A stretch of 64,000 nucleotides of DNA, taken from positions 2,418,001 to 2,482,000 of the forward strand of contig CP053915.1 in the NCBI GenBank assembly GCA_021496925.1, in the 5' to 3' direction. Numbering within the stretch: position 1 is the first letter of the stretch; each line of letters begins with the position of its first letter. This document shows, piece after piece, positions 1 to 8,227 of this stretch. Source of the DNA: Acidovorax sp. YS12. Lineage in GTDB: Bacteria; Pseudomonadota; Gammaproteobacteria; Burkholderiales; Burkholderiaceae_C. Both the position numbers and the translations under genes were made by a program. A model generated the notes under the pieces. That model saw only the letters and a list, made by a program, of their open reading frames with translations, did not search any database and had not been told where the DNA came from.

Positions 1-1097
1 ATACGGTTACCACTAATCTTGATGAAGCGCTTGAGCCGGCCAGTGATATAGAAGAATCCGTCTTCGTCCATTCGACCAATATCGCCAGTAGGCAAACGCC
101 CCAGGTAGTCATCGCCGCGCGCAAAGTCTGCACGCTGCTCTGCATAGCCGAGCATGACATTGGCCCCCTGGTAGATCAGTTCCCCCAACTCAGCATCAAT
201 CGCAAGCGCCCCCCCGGGGATGGGTACACCAATACTGCCAATTTTATCGATCAGGCGCTCTGGCGGCACATAACTGATGCGAGCACAAGCTTCCGTCTGC
301 CCGTACATAACGAAGAAGCGCCGGTTGCTGGCATGCGCGTACTCCGCCACCAGACGGGTGAGTTTTTCATCCAAGCGCCCGCCGGCCTGTGTCAGCGTCC
401 GAAGTGCAGGAAGCTCCTGTTTGAAAAAGGCCGTCCGGTGCAACATCTGGTACATGTACGGCACCCCGGCCAAGGAGGTGACGTTGTGTTCACTCATGCG
501 CTGCAAAAATGCGCGACTCAACACGCTGTCCGTATTCAACACCAAAGTGGCGCCAACCGATAAGTGACTATTAATTACAGAAAGGCCATACGAATACTGC
601 ATCGGCAGTGAAGTGATAGCACGTTCCTGCGCCCCAAGGCCCAGGTAACTAGCAATGGACGTCGCGTTCGCTTGCAGTGCAGCGCGCGACAGACGCACCA
701 ACCGTGGGCTACCGGTAGTGCCGGAGGTGCTAAGCAGCAAACCCAACGCAGGGTGCAGTTCAGCAGGGTGCGCATCAGGGCAGGCATGGATCTCACCACG
801 CACAGCGATCCACGCTGGCCGGTAATGGGCTTGCAGCGCATCCAACTGCTCAGACGGCATCTGCGCCGCCAGCAGCAATGGCACATGACCTCGCCGCAAG
901 CAAGCCAGATACAGTGCCAGATCTGAGAGCGTGTTGTCGCACAGCAGAAAACCCATGGTACGGGTTCCAAGTGCATCAAGCACCTGCTCCTGCTGAGCGA
1001 CCTGCTCGAGAAGTGCGGAATAGCTGTGCGTGCGACCATTGCTCTCAATAATGGCGCTGCATTGCGACTTTTCCACACAGAGTTCCCAAAAACTCAT
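1..1097 (-). CDS. Adenylate-forming acyl/acyl-ACP ligase, C-terminus cut by window edge
   Basis: This is an AMP-binding (ANL superfamily) enzyme that should activate a carboxylic acid as an acyl-adenylate and load it onto CoA or an acyl carrier protein. 365 codons are visible. The ATP P-loop is at about residues 123-132 (STSGTTGSPR), but the usual PKG lysine is Arg132. MYGQTEAC (about 264-271) is the A5 motif, and TGDIGRMDEDGFFYITGRLK (about 337-356) covers A7-A8. The catalytic-lysine C-terminal subdomain lies outside the window. The ATG overlaps the TGA of the upstream SDR gene by 4 bp (ATGA), which indicates translational coupling. The preceding ACP gene suggests that the acyl acceptor is that ACP. 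The substrate is unknown; supply of an acyl group for polysaccharide modification is inference. Confidence 0.85.
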   Translation of the reverse strand, partial: MSFWELCVEKSQCSAIIESNGRTHSYSALLEQVAQQEQVLDALGTRTMGFLLCDNTLSDLALYLACLRRGHVPLLLAAQMPSEQLDALQAHYRPAWIAVRGEIHACPDAHPAELHPALGLLLSTSGTTGSPRLVRLSRAALQANATSIASYLGLGAQERAITSLPMQYSYGLSVINSHLSVGATLVLNTDSVLSRAFLQRMSEHNVTSLAGVPYMYQMLHRTAFFKQELPALRTLTQAGGRLDEKLTRLVAEYAHASNRRFFVMYGQTEACARISYVPPERLIDKIGSIGVPIPGGALAIDAELGELIYQGANVMLGYAEQRADFARGDDYLGRLPTGDIGRMDEDGFFYITGRLKRFIKISGNR

Positions 1098-1831
1098 AAG
1101 CTCATCCCACCATCCACCCCGATCACTTGGCCCGTAATGTAGTCTGCCGCATCGGATGCGAGAAAGCGCACCAAATACGCCACATCTTCAGGTTGCCCCA
1201 TACGCCCCATGCGTACCCGAGCCAAATTCTGCCCATGCACTTCTTCGGTGTGCTGAGAGTTCAGCTCAGTCTCGATGTAGCCAGGCGCTATGGCGTTGAC
1301 TCGGATTCTTTGGGCTGCAAGCTCTTTGGCGGCCGATAACGTGGCACCGATAAGTCCAGCCTTGGACGCCGCGTAAGGTACTTGCCCCTCGAATCCGTAA
1401 CGGCCAACAATTGAAGACATATTGACGATTGCCCCACCTCCGCTACGCGTCATCAACTTGGCCGCACCCTGCATATGGAGAATGGCTGCTGTCAAATTAA
1501 CCTCTAGTGTGCGCGATAACGCCGCCTGAGAAATCATCCCTAACTTGGCAGGCTCCATGATACCAGCGTTATTAACCAGGACATCCAGGCGACGAAAACG
1601 CTTGAAAATCTCTTGAAATGAGCGACTGATTGATTCCTGCTCTGCCATGTCGTAAGTCAGCAGCATGCTCTCTACAGCGCAAGACGGGGGAAGGGCCTCC
1701 AACAATTGATTCAAAGACACTGCGGTGCGGGCATGCAACACCAACTTGTAACCCTCTTGGGCCAACGCCTTCGCACAAGCAGCGCCAATGCCACGTGAGG
1801 CACCGGTGACAAATGCAACGCGGTTGCTCAT
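1094..1831 (-). CDS. SDR-family oxidoreductase, 3-oxoacyl-ACP reductase (FabG)-like
   Basis: A classical short-chain dehydrogenase/reductase of 245 aa, the usual FabG length. It has the nucleotide-binding motif TGASRGIG (residues 9-16), the NNAG motif at 87-90, and the catalytic Ser140, Tyr153 and Lys157 (YAASK). The C-terminus GQVIGVDGGMSL is typical of FabG relatives. It is expected to use NADPH to reduce a 3-oxo group on an acyl thioester. It starts one base after the stop of the ACP gene and overlaps the ligase gene by 4 bp, so the three genes form one coupled ACP-reductase-ligase unit. A 3-hydroxyacyl product carried on the neighbouring ACP is a reasonable inference. A sugar dehydrogenase of the same fold cannot be excluded. 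Confidence 0.85.
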   Translation of the reverse strand: MSNRVAFVTGASRGIGAACAKALAQEGYKLVLHARTAVSLNQLLEALPPSCAVESMLLTYDMAEQESISRSFQEIFKRFRRLDVLVNNAGIMEPAKLGMISQAALSRTLEVNLTAAILHMQGAAKLMTRSGGGAIVNMSSIVGRYGFEGQVPYAASKAGLIGATLSAAKELAAQRIRVNAIAPGYIETELNSQHTEEVHGQNLARVRMGRMGQPEDVAYLVRFLASDAADYITGQVIGVDGGMSL

Positions 1832-1832
1832 T

Positions 1833-2063
1833 TTACGGGTTCAGATATTTTGCAACAATCAGCTTTGCTTTGGCAAAACTACCCATTTCGATCACATCCT
1901 CAGCATCTATCATGATATCAAACGCTTCTTCAATTGCAGCAACAAGAGTCATGTGCGCAACAGAATCCCATTCCGGAATTTCCGAGTACCTTAAATCATC
2001 ATTTATCGACTCAAAAGTGACACCCAGTGAGCTTGCGAATATATCCTGCAGCTTATTTTCCAT
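1833..2063 (-). CDS. Dedicated acyl carrier protein
   Basis: A small acidic acyl carrier protein of 76 aa. The phosphopantetheine attachment serine is Ser34 in EWDSVAHMTL, where housekeeping ACPs have DSL. An upstream in-frame extension is possible, but MENKL gives the normal ACP length, so 2063 was chosen; the Shine-Dalgarno signal is weak. The coding sequence is much richer in A+T than the metabolic genes further right. It is followed by the SDR and the adenylating ligase with 1-bp and overlapping junctions, and is separated from the GT2 gene by 135 bp of AT-rich DNA. It probably carries an acyl group made or modified by those two enzymes. Confidence 0.85.
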   Translation of the reverse strand: MENKLQDIFASSLGVTFESINDDLRYSEIPEWDSVAHMTLVAAIEEAFDIMIDAEDVIEMGSFAKAKLIVAKYLNP

Positions 2064-2198
2064 ATTACAAACCAAAGAAATTATGATCAAATAAAATTCA
2101 CAAATAATTCGGAAAGTCAAAACCACAATTATTAATTGATAATTGATTTACCCAAACTATCAAACCAAGATTATTTAGAGAGAATTTTTACCCCCCAG

Positions 2199-3161
2199 CT
2201 AGCTCTCGCTCCTCAAAGAAGAATCAACTTCTACCCTATCCCCTACTCTTTCCACAACACTATAAGCTGGCTTCTCCATCGCCCTAGAGTACATCCTGGC
2301 AAGATATTCTCCAATGACGCCAAGACAGAATAGTTGTGCGCCAGCAAAAATTGTGACGATTGATGCAATGAAGCTAAACCCTGGGACAGGGGAGTCCACA
2401 GCAAGGTAGCGGAAAAGCACATATATCAATATTACGACACCCACCATAGAAAACAGAATACCCAAGATGCTTGCGATCCGAAGCGGAAGAGTAGAAAATC
2501 CAGTTGCCATATTAATGGCATGCGCCATTAGTTTTTTTAGCGAATATCCTGACTCGCCTGCAGTACGCGGATCATGTTTAACGACGACATGACCAAATTT
2601 GGTTGTACCCCAAGTCAGCAAAACTTCGATATTGACAGCGGGACTCCTGTAGTCAACGAAAGACTCTTTGATATATCCTCTGAATGCACGAAAAGCGCTT
2701 GTTTTGCTAGCAACCTCAACCCCCATCATATTTCCGAGCGCAAGTTTTGTAATACGCGAAGCAGAATTCCGAAAGAAACCATGCGTCTGAACCTCAGGAT
2801 ATCCATAGACAACATCACAGCCTCGATTTAATTGATCCAGCAGCTTCGGTATCTCTTCCGGAGGATTTTGCAGATCATCATCCAGCGTGACAATTACGCG
2901 CCCCTGCGCCGCTCGGATGCCACAAAGCAACGCATTGTGCTGCCCATAGTTCCTGCCCAACTTGATTCCAAAAATTCTAGAATCCTCAACAGAAATACTC
3001 TTAATAATATTCCACGAATCGTCTCCACCACCATCCTCAACAAAAATTATCTCGAATGGAATTCTCGCGAGATCCATTGCCGTCTTTACACGACGATAGA
3101 GCTCCCTTAATGTCGATTGAGAACGATAAACAGGAACCACAATGGATAATTCAAGACCCAT
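2199..3161 (-). CDS. GT2 glycosyltransferase, GtrB/ArnC-like polyprenyl-phosphate sugar transferase
   Basis: A GT-A fold family 2 glycosyltransferase of 320 aa. The N-terminus SIVVPVYRSQ is typical, the metal-binding acidic motif is DDD at residues 94-96 (TLDDDLQNP), and two hydrophobic segments (about 228-250 and 262-285) anchor the C-terminus. This is the architecture of bactoprenol glucosyltransferase GtrB and ArnC, which transfer a sugar from a nucleotide donor to undecaprenyl phosphate. The gene directly upstream in the operon encodes a GT-C-like multispanning protein 15 bp away, so the pair could build and then transfer a side-chain sugar in the periplasm. No GtrA flippase is visible in the window. 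The donor sugar cannot be read from sequence. Confidence 0.85.
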   Translation of the reverse strand: MGLELSIVVPVYRSQSTLRELYRRVKTAMDLARIPFEIIFVEDGGGDDSWNIIKSISVEDSRIFGIKLGRNYGQHNALLCGIRAAQGRVIVTLDDDLQNPPEEIPKLLDQLNRGCDVVYGYPEVQTHGFFRNSASRITKLALGNMMGVEVASKTSAFRAFRGYIKESFVDYRSPAVNIEVLLTWGTTKFGHVVVKHDPRTAGESGYSLKKLMAHAINMATGFSTLPLRIASILGILFSMVGVVILIYVLFRYLAVDSPVPGFSFIASIVTIFAGAQLFCLGVIGEYLARMYSRAMEKPAYSVVERVGDRVEVDSSLRSES

Positions 3162-3176
3162 ACCTCCTCCACATTA

Positions 3177-5210
3177 TTAATGCACATCAGAAATGCGCAC
3201 AATGGAAACCCCTTTGAAAACAACCTCCTCATTTCCAAGGGCGAAAACCCTGAACTCCATAACACTACTCATATTGACAGAAAAATCGATCCACTGCGCT
3301 CCAGAACTTTCGGTTATTACTCTTTGACCGAGAACTTCCGCCCCTCCGCTGGACACAACATCCAGCTTGGCGGATCCATTTGGATGATAATTCGTCAAAA
3401 TATCAAATGTCACCCGATATCGCCCGGGCTCAACATTCACATACGGCCCATAGTGAAGTATACCGATCTCCCCCTTTTGCGCTATCAGCTTTGCTCCGTC
3501 TCCTTCTTTAAAGATATGCCCAATCTGATTCAACGATGACGATCCAACAGGGAAAAAGACAGGCATTTTATAACTCATATCCCACCCCGGCAATCTGGCG
3601 ATATTTTCTGCAAATATGAATATGACATACCCAGCTGCCCTGAGGGTTGCCTGAAGCGGCATTCCAAATTCAGCCATCTTATCCAAACTCACCAAATCAG
3701 CTTCTTTTTCATCAAGCAACAAAAAAGTCCTCCCACTCCACGCAGCTGGGCGATACCAGCGATTCGACGAGAGCCAACGATGGGGAGCAGGCATTCCATT
3801 CTGAATAACAATTTGCCGAACTCTTACCTCTTCATTACTAAGAACGCTCAATACTCCAGCATTCCAAAAACTGGCATAGCCATACTCCAAACCATTCTCC
3901 CTTAAAATTCCGATCAACTCTTGCCTGATCGGATCCGAATAAGAATCAGCTCGCCAGGGGCTGGCGATAGTTCCGCGCGAGAAAGAATTCGGCACGCCGC
4001 AAATCACAACAGCATTGGAAACAAGAACAAAAAAAATAGCAGCCACAGCCATTATCAAACCTGGCGACTGCGTCAAAACCAATGGCATGCCCAGCAGACA
4101 TATTAACCCTAAAACCACACCAGGCACTAGATAACGCGAAACCGAAACAGGATCATTCATATCTGGTATTGTAGTGGCCACCTGCATAAATAAGCTTATC
4201 GCAATTATGAAAAAAGCAAACAAACCGATCAGCTTGCCGCCCTCACCTGAACCTCTAAGAAGTCGCACGATAGCAAGAGGAATAATAGCCGATATTAAGC
4301 ATGCGACAATAAGCCGTACCTCGGAATACAATCCACGCCAGGAAAACAATGGACTATCTGCCGCTGGCAGCCCCCCAAGAAGCCCCAAAAAACCTTTGAA
4401 GGCCAACACAATATGACGAAGAATACTTTCAAAAGGCAACCAACGGGCAGAGGCAGTACCATCCACGTTGTTAACCTTCATCATGGTTGCGACATGAAGC
4501 CACGTACCTAAAAATGCACCGACACAACTAAAAATAATGAGCATCAAATACAAGCGCCGCTCTTTACCTTCTTTTGCGAGAAACTGATAAACAAACGCAG
4601 CAAACAAAGGGGCACCATAGGTTACTATTGCTCTTTTGGGATTCCCCCAATAAACCATTACAAGAAATATAATCAGCAACAATGCCCATATTTTTCCAAA
4701 TCGATCATCGCCGGATGAATATTTCCACGAAAAGAAGACAAGGCAGCAACAAGAAAAAAATGTTGGCCCATAACTCACTTGACCATACAAATTTTCCGCC
4801 ATAGGCCCAGAAATTCCAGACAAAACAACTGCGATAATTAAAATTTTGCGCCAGAGAGGAATTCCCATCATTCCGACAACAAGCCATACTCCATAAGCGA
4901 TCAGGCAAGAAAAGATCAGGCCAGAAATGGCATGCACAACAAAGCCAGCAGGCATAAATGCAAGCAACGGGACGATGAGCATGTGTCCGAAAAACACCCA
5001 AAGATCCCCATTGGCATAATTCCACTCGCGCGGAAAAAAATCACCTGTCTCAAAGATCTCCCTGGCCAGCAAAACTTTTGCCGCGCTATCCGAATGGAAT
5101 AACCCACGGTATCCAAATGCAACATACCACAGCAAACATACCGCATTAACAACCAACAAAACTAACATTAATAATGTTAGCACATGCTCTTTTTTTTGCT
5201 TATCGAACAT
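3177..5210 (-). CDS. GT-C-like multispanning membrane protein with periplasmic C-terminal domain
   Basis: A 677-aa protein with roughly ten to twelve hydrophobic segments between residues 12 and 420, followed by a soluble region. The first extracytoplasmic loop has acidic residues (HSDSAAK, then DFFPREWNYA), as expected of GT-C glycosyltransferases that use lipid-linked sugars. Residues about 555-677 look like a beta-sandwich (for example YVNVEPGRYRVTFDILTN), similar to carbohydrate-associated domains. It is sandwiched between the WbdA-like gene (23-bp gap) and the GtrB-like gene (15-bp gap). The likely role is periplasmic transfer of a sugar from undecaprenyl phosphate to the O-polysaccharide, by analogy with GtrC proteins, which share little sequence. 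I cannot name a family with certainty. Confidence 0.65.
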   Translation of the reverse strand: MFDKQKKEHVLTLLMLVLLVVNAVCLLWYVAFGYRGLFHSDSAAKVLLAREIFETGDFFPREWNYANGDLWVFFGHMLIVPLLAFMPAGFVVHAISGLIFSCLIAYGVWLVVGMMGIPLWRKILIIAVVLSGISGPMAENLYGQVSYGPTFFSCCCLVFFSWKYSSGDDRFGKIWALLLIIFLVMVYWGNPKRAIVTYGAPLFAAFVYQFLAKEGKERRLYLMLIIFSCVGAFLGTWLHVATMMKVNNVDGTASARWLPFESILRHIVLAFKGFLGLLGGLPAADSPLFSWRGLYSEVRLIVACLISAIIPLAIVRLLRGSGEGGKLIGLFAFFIIAISLFMQVATTIPDMNDPVSVSRYLVPGVVLGLICLLGMPLVLTQSPGLIMAVAAIFFVLVSNAVVICGVPNSFSRGTIASPWRADSYSDPIRQELIGILRENGLEYGYASFWNAGVLSVLSNEEVRVRQIVIQNGMPAPHRWLSSNRWYRPAAWSGRTFLLLDEKEADLVSLDKMAEFGMPLQATLRAAGYVIFIFAENIARLPGWDMSYKMPVFFPVGSSSLNQIGHIFKEGDGAKLIAQKGEIGILHYGPYVNVEPGRYRVTFDILTNYHPNGSAKLDVVSSGGAEVLGQRVITESSGAQWIDFSVNMSSVMEFRVFALGNEEVVFKGVSIVRISDVH

Positions 5211-5233
5211 GATTTCCTTCGAATAATTCCAAT

Positions 5234-8227
5234 TCAGATCGGGCAGAAAGAATTGACTAAGAAACCCACCTCGCCCTCCACCGCTTCACAGGGAGAATCT
5301 AGCGCCAGAATAGTGTTTGGCACTGAATAAATATGCACGCCTGCCTGCTTCATTGAATACAGATCAGCAGGATATTTTTTCGGCCCATCATCCAACTGTG
5401 CACCAAATAAAACATCCCCCGCGCCATAGCTCACCGGCTCGTCTCGCAATGCATCGGATGGACAACCGATTAGCGACAAAGTAAATCTGCGTGCATAACG
5501 GTAGCTCTGCTCATCTTCTGAAAAATAAATCGGCTCCACTCTCCATCCTGGAGGAACACCTTGCAGCCATGCTTGAATTTTCTCTCGATACACTGCAGTT
5601 TCCACATTACACGGAAGAAGTTCTGACACGTCCACCAGTATTTGTCGCTGGACCAATGAAGGAGGAATAGATTTGTCGATAGCCCGCGCAGCGTCACGCA
5701 GTTGGGCATCGTCAGATATTGAATCGAGTGCACCGATTCTTTGAATTAACGAGGGGATGACATTCTTTGAGTTCCGAAAGGCCCGTTCAATGGACTGACG
5801 GTAAAGGTCAGCGCAAACAAGCGGATCATGCTGTGTCCGAATGGCTCCCCGGGCACGCGCCCCCAGCACCAGACGATCTGAAGCACTCCGGTATAATGAA
5901 ACCAGCGCCTCCATTAATTGAGCATCACTGAATTCATCGGGCAGCTTCAAGACGGCATCATCCGGTAGATCTGCCATACTGCCATTGGCATTCACAATAG
6001 TGGCCAAGCCATGATTCATACAGTCCAGAACAGCGGCCGATGTCTCTCCACGCGAGAGAGTACGCAGCTGCACCCCCACATCTGCAGCATCCAGGTATCT
6101 ACGATACAGGGATTCATCCGCCCAGCCTGTGATTCTAATCCGCGGAGCACACCCGCTTTTTCGAATATTCTCCAGCAGATCCACGCCATAAATGCCGCCA
6201 GCATTCTCTCCAACAAAGACCAAAACACAACGCTCATCCTTTGCTAAAAGAGAGTTCAACCAAGCGTGAAGAAGGCGATGATTCTGCTTTGTCGGCCCCA
6301 GCAGCCCGAAGCTACAAACCACGAACTGATCCGGCATGAGGCCCAGTGCATCACGTGCTTCCTTACGTGATATAGCGTCAGTTTCCACCAATTTGCGCAT
6401 GAGAGGTACATACGTCCAGTCTCGATCAACATCGGTACCAAACCATTGAGCTGCCAGCCTTCGCGCATACTCAGAATGCACGATAACTCCATCTGCATTT
6501 TGCAGTACTGCATAATTACAGGGATACTTCATAATGGTATCTGTTGGATCATCAGCACCAAAACGATGCTGCAGGCCCATGTATCCATGACTCGCGTACA
6601 AGGCCTCCGTCCATATTCCTGGCTGAATACCGCCCCGATCCATGTGGGCAATAATTCCGGAGAGAAAGAAATCATGCAAAACAACTGTTCCAGGCACTTC
6701 TTTCAGCAAACTGAACATGTGCTGGTGATAGCTTGAATTACCAAAATGATAGACAACCCGGTCATAGTGCGAGGCGTTTTTTAAAAACCAGTCAATTGTC
6801 CTTTTTTTGCAATTGGCGTTGACCCATGAATCACTCACATCATCCTGTGCCAAGATAACGTCGATCTCGTAGTACCTTGCCAACGCAGGAAGTAGTTCAG
6901 CACTGTAGTCAGCAATACCGCTGCGTTCTGGCGGCAAGGGTGATACGTAGGCCAGACGTGGACGACAGCCTACTTCTGCGAGAAGAATATTATTCTCCCG
7001 CGCACGCTGTCTGTGGTAATGCTCCATTGCCTCGATGGTGCATTTTGCCGTTTTTTCCCATGAGAATCTGGCTGCCTGCTTGAGACCAGTATCTTCCAAT
7101 CTCTTGCGGAACCCGTCATCCATCAAGACCTGCTGCAGCTTGTCTGCAATGGATTGATCACTCAATGGATCAAAGAGCGCATCATCACAGCCGACAACTT
7201 CGGGCAAGCTGGAACTGTTGGCCGCTATGACAGCGCGTCCACAGGCCATTGCCTCCAATGCCGGAAGTCCAAAGCCTTCGTGCCAAGATGGGAAGACGAA
7301 TAGCTTGCACAGGTTATACAAAGCCAGCAGATCTTCTTCCGGGACAAAACCGGTCAGGATCAATTCATCTTCCGCTAGCCCCTCCTGCTGTGCCAATGCC
7401 TGCAAGCGTTTGCGATCAGGTAAGTGGATGGAGCAAACAACAGCCAATTGATGGCTGGCTCGCAGTTCCCAAGGCAGCAAAGCATAAGCGCGAATCAATC
7501 CTTCGATATTTTTTCGATAATCAATGCCGCCGGTATACATAACAAACGAACGAGACAATCCATAACGCTCACGTAAAGCGTTCTGGAAATCTGGTGCTAC
7601 GGCCGTAGGGCAAAATATTGGATCGGCTGCAGTAGAAATATTAACGACGGCATCGGCAGGCATATTAAGATGGTCAATGCTCTCCTCGCGAGAGGATGCA
7701 GAGATGGCTAGATGCAAGTCTGCCTTACGCATATACGTCAGTTTTTCTTCGTACCAGCGGGAAACAACGGGGTTCGTCAGATAGTGATCCCGATGGATCA
7801 ATGGAATCAAATCATATAGAACGATTGCGACAGATGGATTCTGCCTAAACAACCCTGTGCTGGTAACTGCATCGTCAGTCAGCCCCTCAAACAAGCTGGT
7901 AATGAGCACCATATCCGGCCTCAGGGTGGCTATGAATGCCTCTCGCAATAACTCAGAAGAATGGCGCGACCAGTTGTTTCTTTCCTCAAGGTATGCCGAT
8001 GCGCCCGTCGGATGCCAGATACGAATGCAATCCTCCGGAAGCAGAGGGGAAAATATTTCCCGGATCTCTGGGACACTCTCCGTGAAGACTCCATTCAGCA
8101 CCAAAATGATTTCGTGTTCTTTTCTCTGACGCGCAATACTCCCCGCCAAAGCAAGCGAATAACGCCCAATTCCTCGATGGCGCGATCCTGTGGATTGCGC
8201 GCCTTGCATATCAATGACAATTCGCAT
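5234..8227 (-). CDS. wbdA: Tandem GT4 glycosyltransferase, WbdA-like polymannosyl transferase
   Basis: A 997-aa cytoplasmic enzyme with two GT-B glycosyltransferase modules. The first (about 1-390) opens with MRIVIDMQGAQ and a GIGRYS motif, as in WbdA-type mannosyltransferases, and has an EX7E motif at E317-E325 (HEGFGLPALEAM). The second (from about 424, LAYVSPLPPERSGIADYS) has a weaker equivalent motif (RGETSAAVLDCMNHG). Residues about 840-997 form an extra tail with no recognised domain; as I recall, E. coli WbdA is about 840 aa. It overlaps the 3' end of the WbdD-like gene by 17 bp. Together with ManC and WbdD it predicts a polymannan-type homopolymer; linkage pattern cannot be read from sequence. 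The gene is AT-richer than the chromosome. Confidence 0.8.
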   Translation of the reverse strand: MRIVIDMQGAQSTGSRHRGIGRYSLALAGSIARQRKEHEIILVLNGVFTESVPEIREIFSPLLPEDCIRIWHPTGASAYLEERNNWSRHSSELLREAFIATLRPDMVLITSLFEGLTDDAVTSTGLFRQNPSVAIVLYDLIPLIHRDHYLTNPVVSRWYEEKLTYMRKADLHLAISASSREESIDHLNMPADAVVNISTAADPIFCPTAVAPDFQNALRERYGLSRSFVMYTGGIDYRKNIEGLIRAYALLPWELRASHQLAVVCSIHLPDRKRLQALAQQEGLAEDELILTGFVPEEDLLALYNLCKLFVFPSWHEGFGLPALEAMACGRAVIAANSSSLPEVVGCDDALFDPLSDQSIADKLQQVLMDDGFRKRLEDTGLKQAARFSWEKTAKCTIEAMEHYHRQRARENNILLAEVGCRPRLAYVSPLPPERSGIADYSAELLPALARYYEIDVILAQDDVSDSWVNANCKKRTIDWFLKNASHYDRVVYHFGNSSYHQHMFSLLKEVPGTVVLHDFFLSGIIAHMDRGGIQPGIWTEALYASHGYMGLQHRFGADDPTDTIMKYPCNYAVLQNADGVIVHSEYARRLAAQWFGTDVDRDWTYVPLMRKLVETDAISRKEARDALGLMPDQFVVCSFGLLGPTKQNHRLLHAWLNSLLAKDERCVLVFVGENAGGIYGVDLLENIRKSGCAPRIRITGWADESLYRRYLDAADVGVQLRTLSRGETSAAVLDCMNHGLATIVNANGSMADLPDDAVLKLPDEFSDAQLMEALVSLYRSASDRLVLGARARGAIRTQHDPLVCADLYRQSIERAFRNSKNVIPSLIQRIGALDSISDDAQLRDAARAIDKSIPPSLVQRQILVDVSELLPCNVETAVYREKIQAWLQGVPPGWRVEPIYFSEDEQSYRYARRFTLSLIGCPSDALRDEPVSYGAGDVLFGAQLDDGPKKYPADLYSMKQAGVHIYSVPNTILALDSPCEAVEGEVGFLVNSFCPI

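Noticed and set aside
575..1078. 167-codon minus-strand reading frame in the left edge
   Set aside because: It is the wrong frame of the AMP-binding ligase; the correct frame shows the P-loop, YGQTE and TGD motifs and runs off the window edge.
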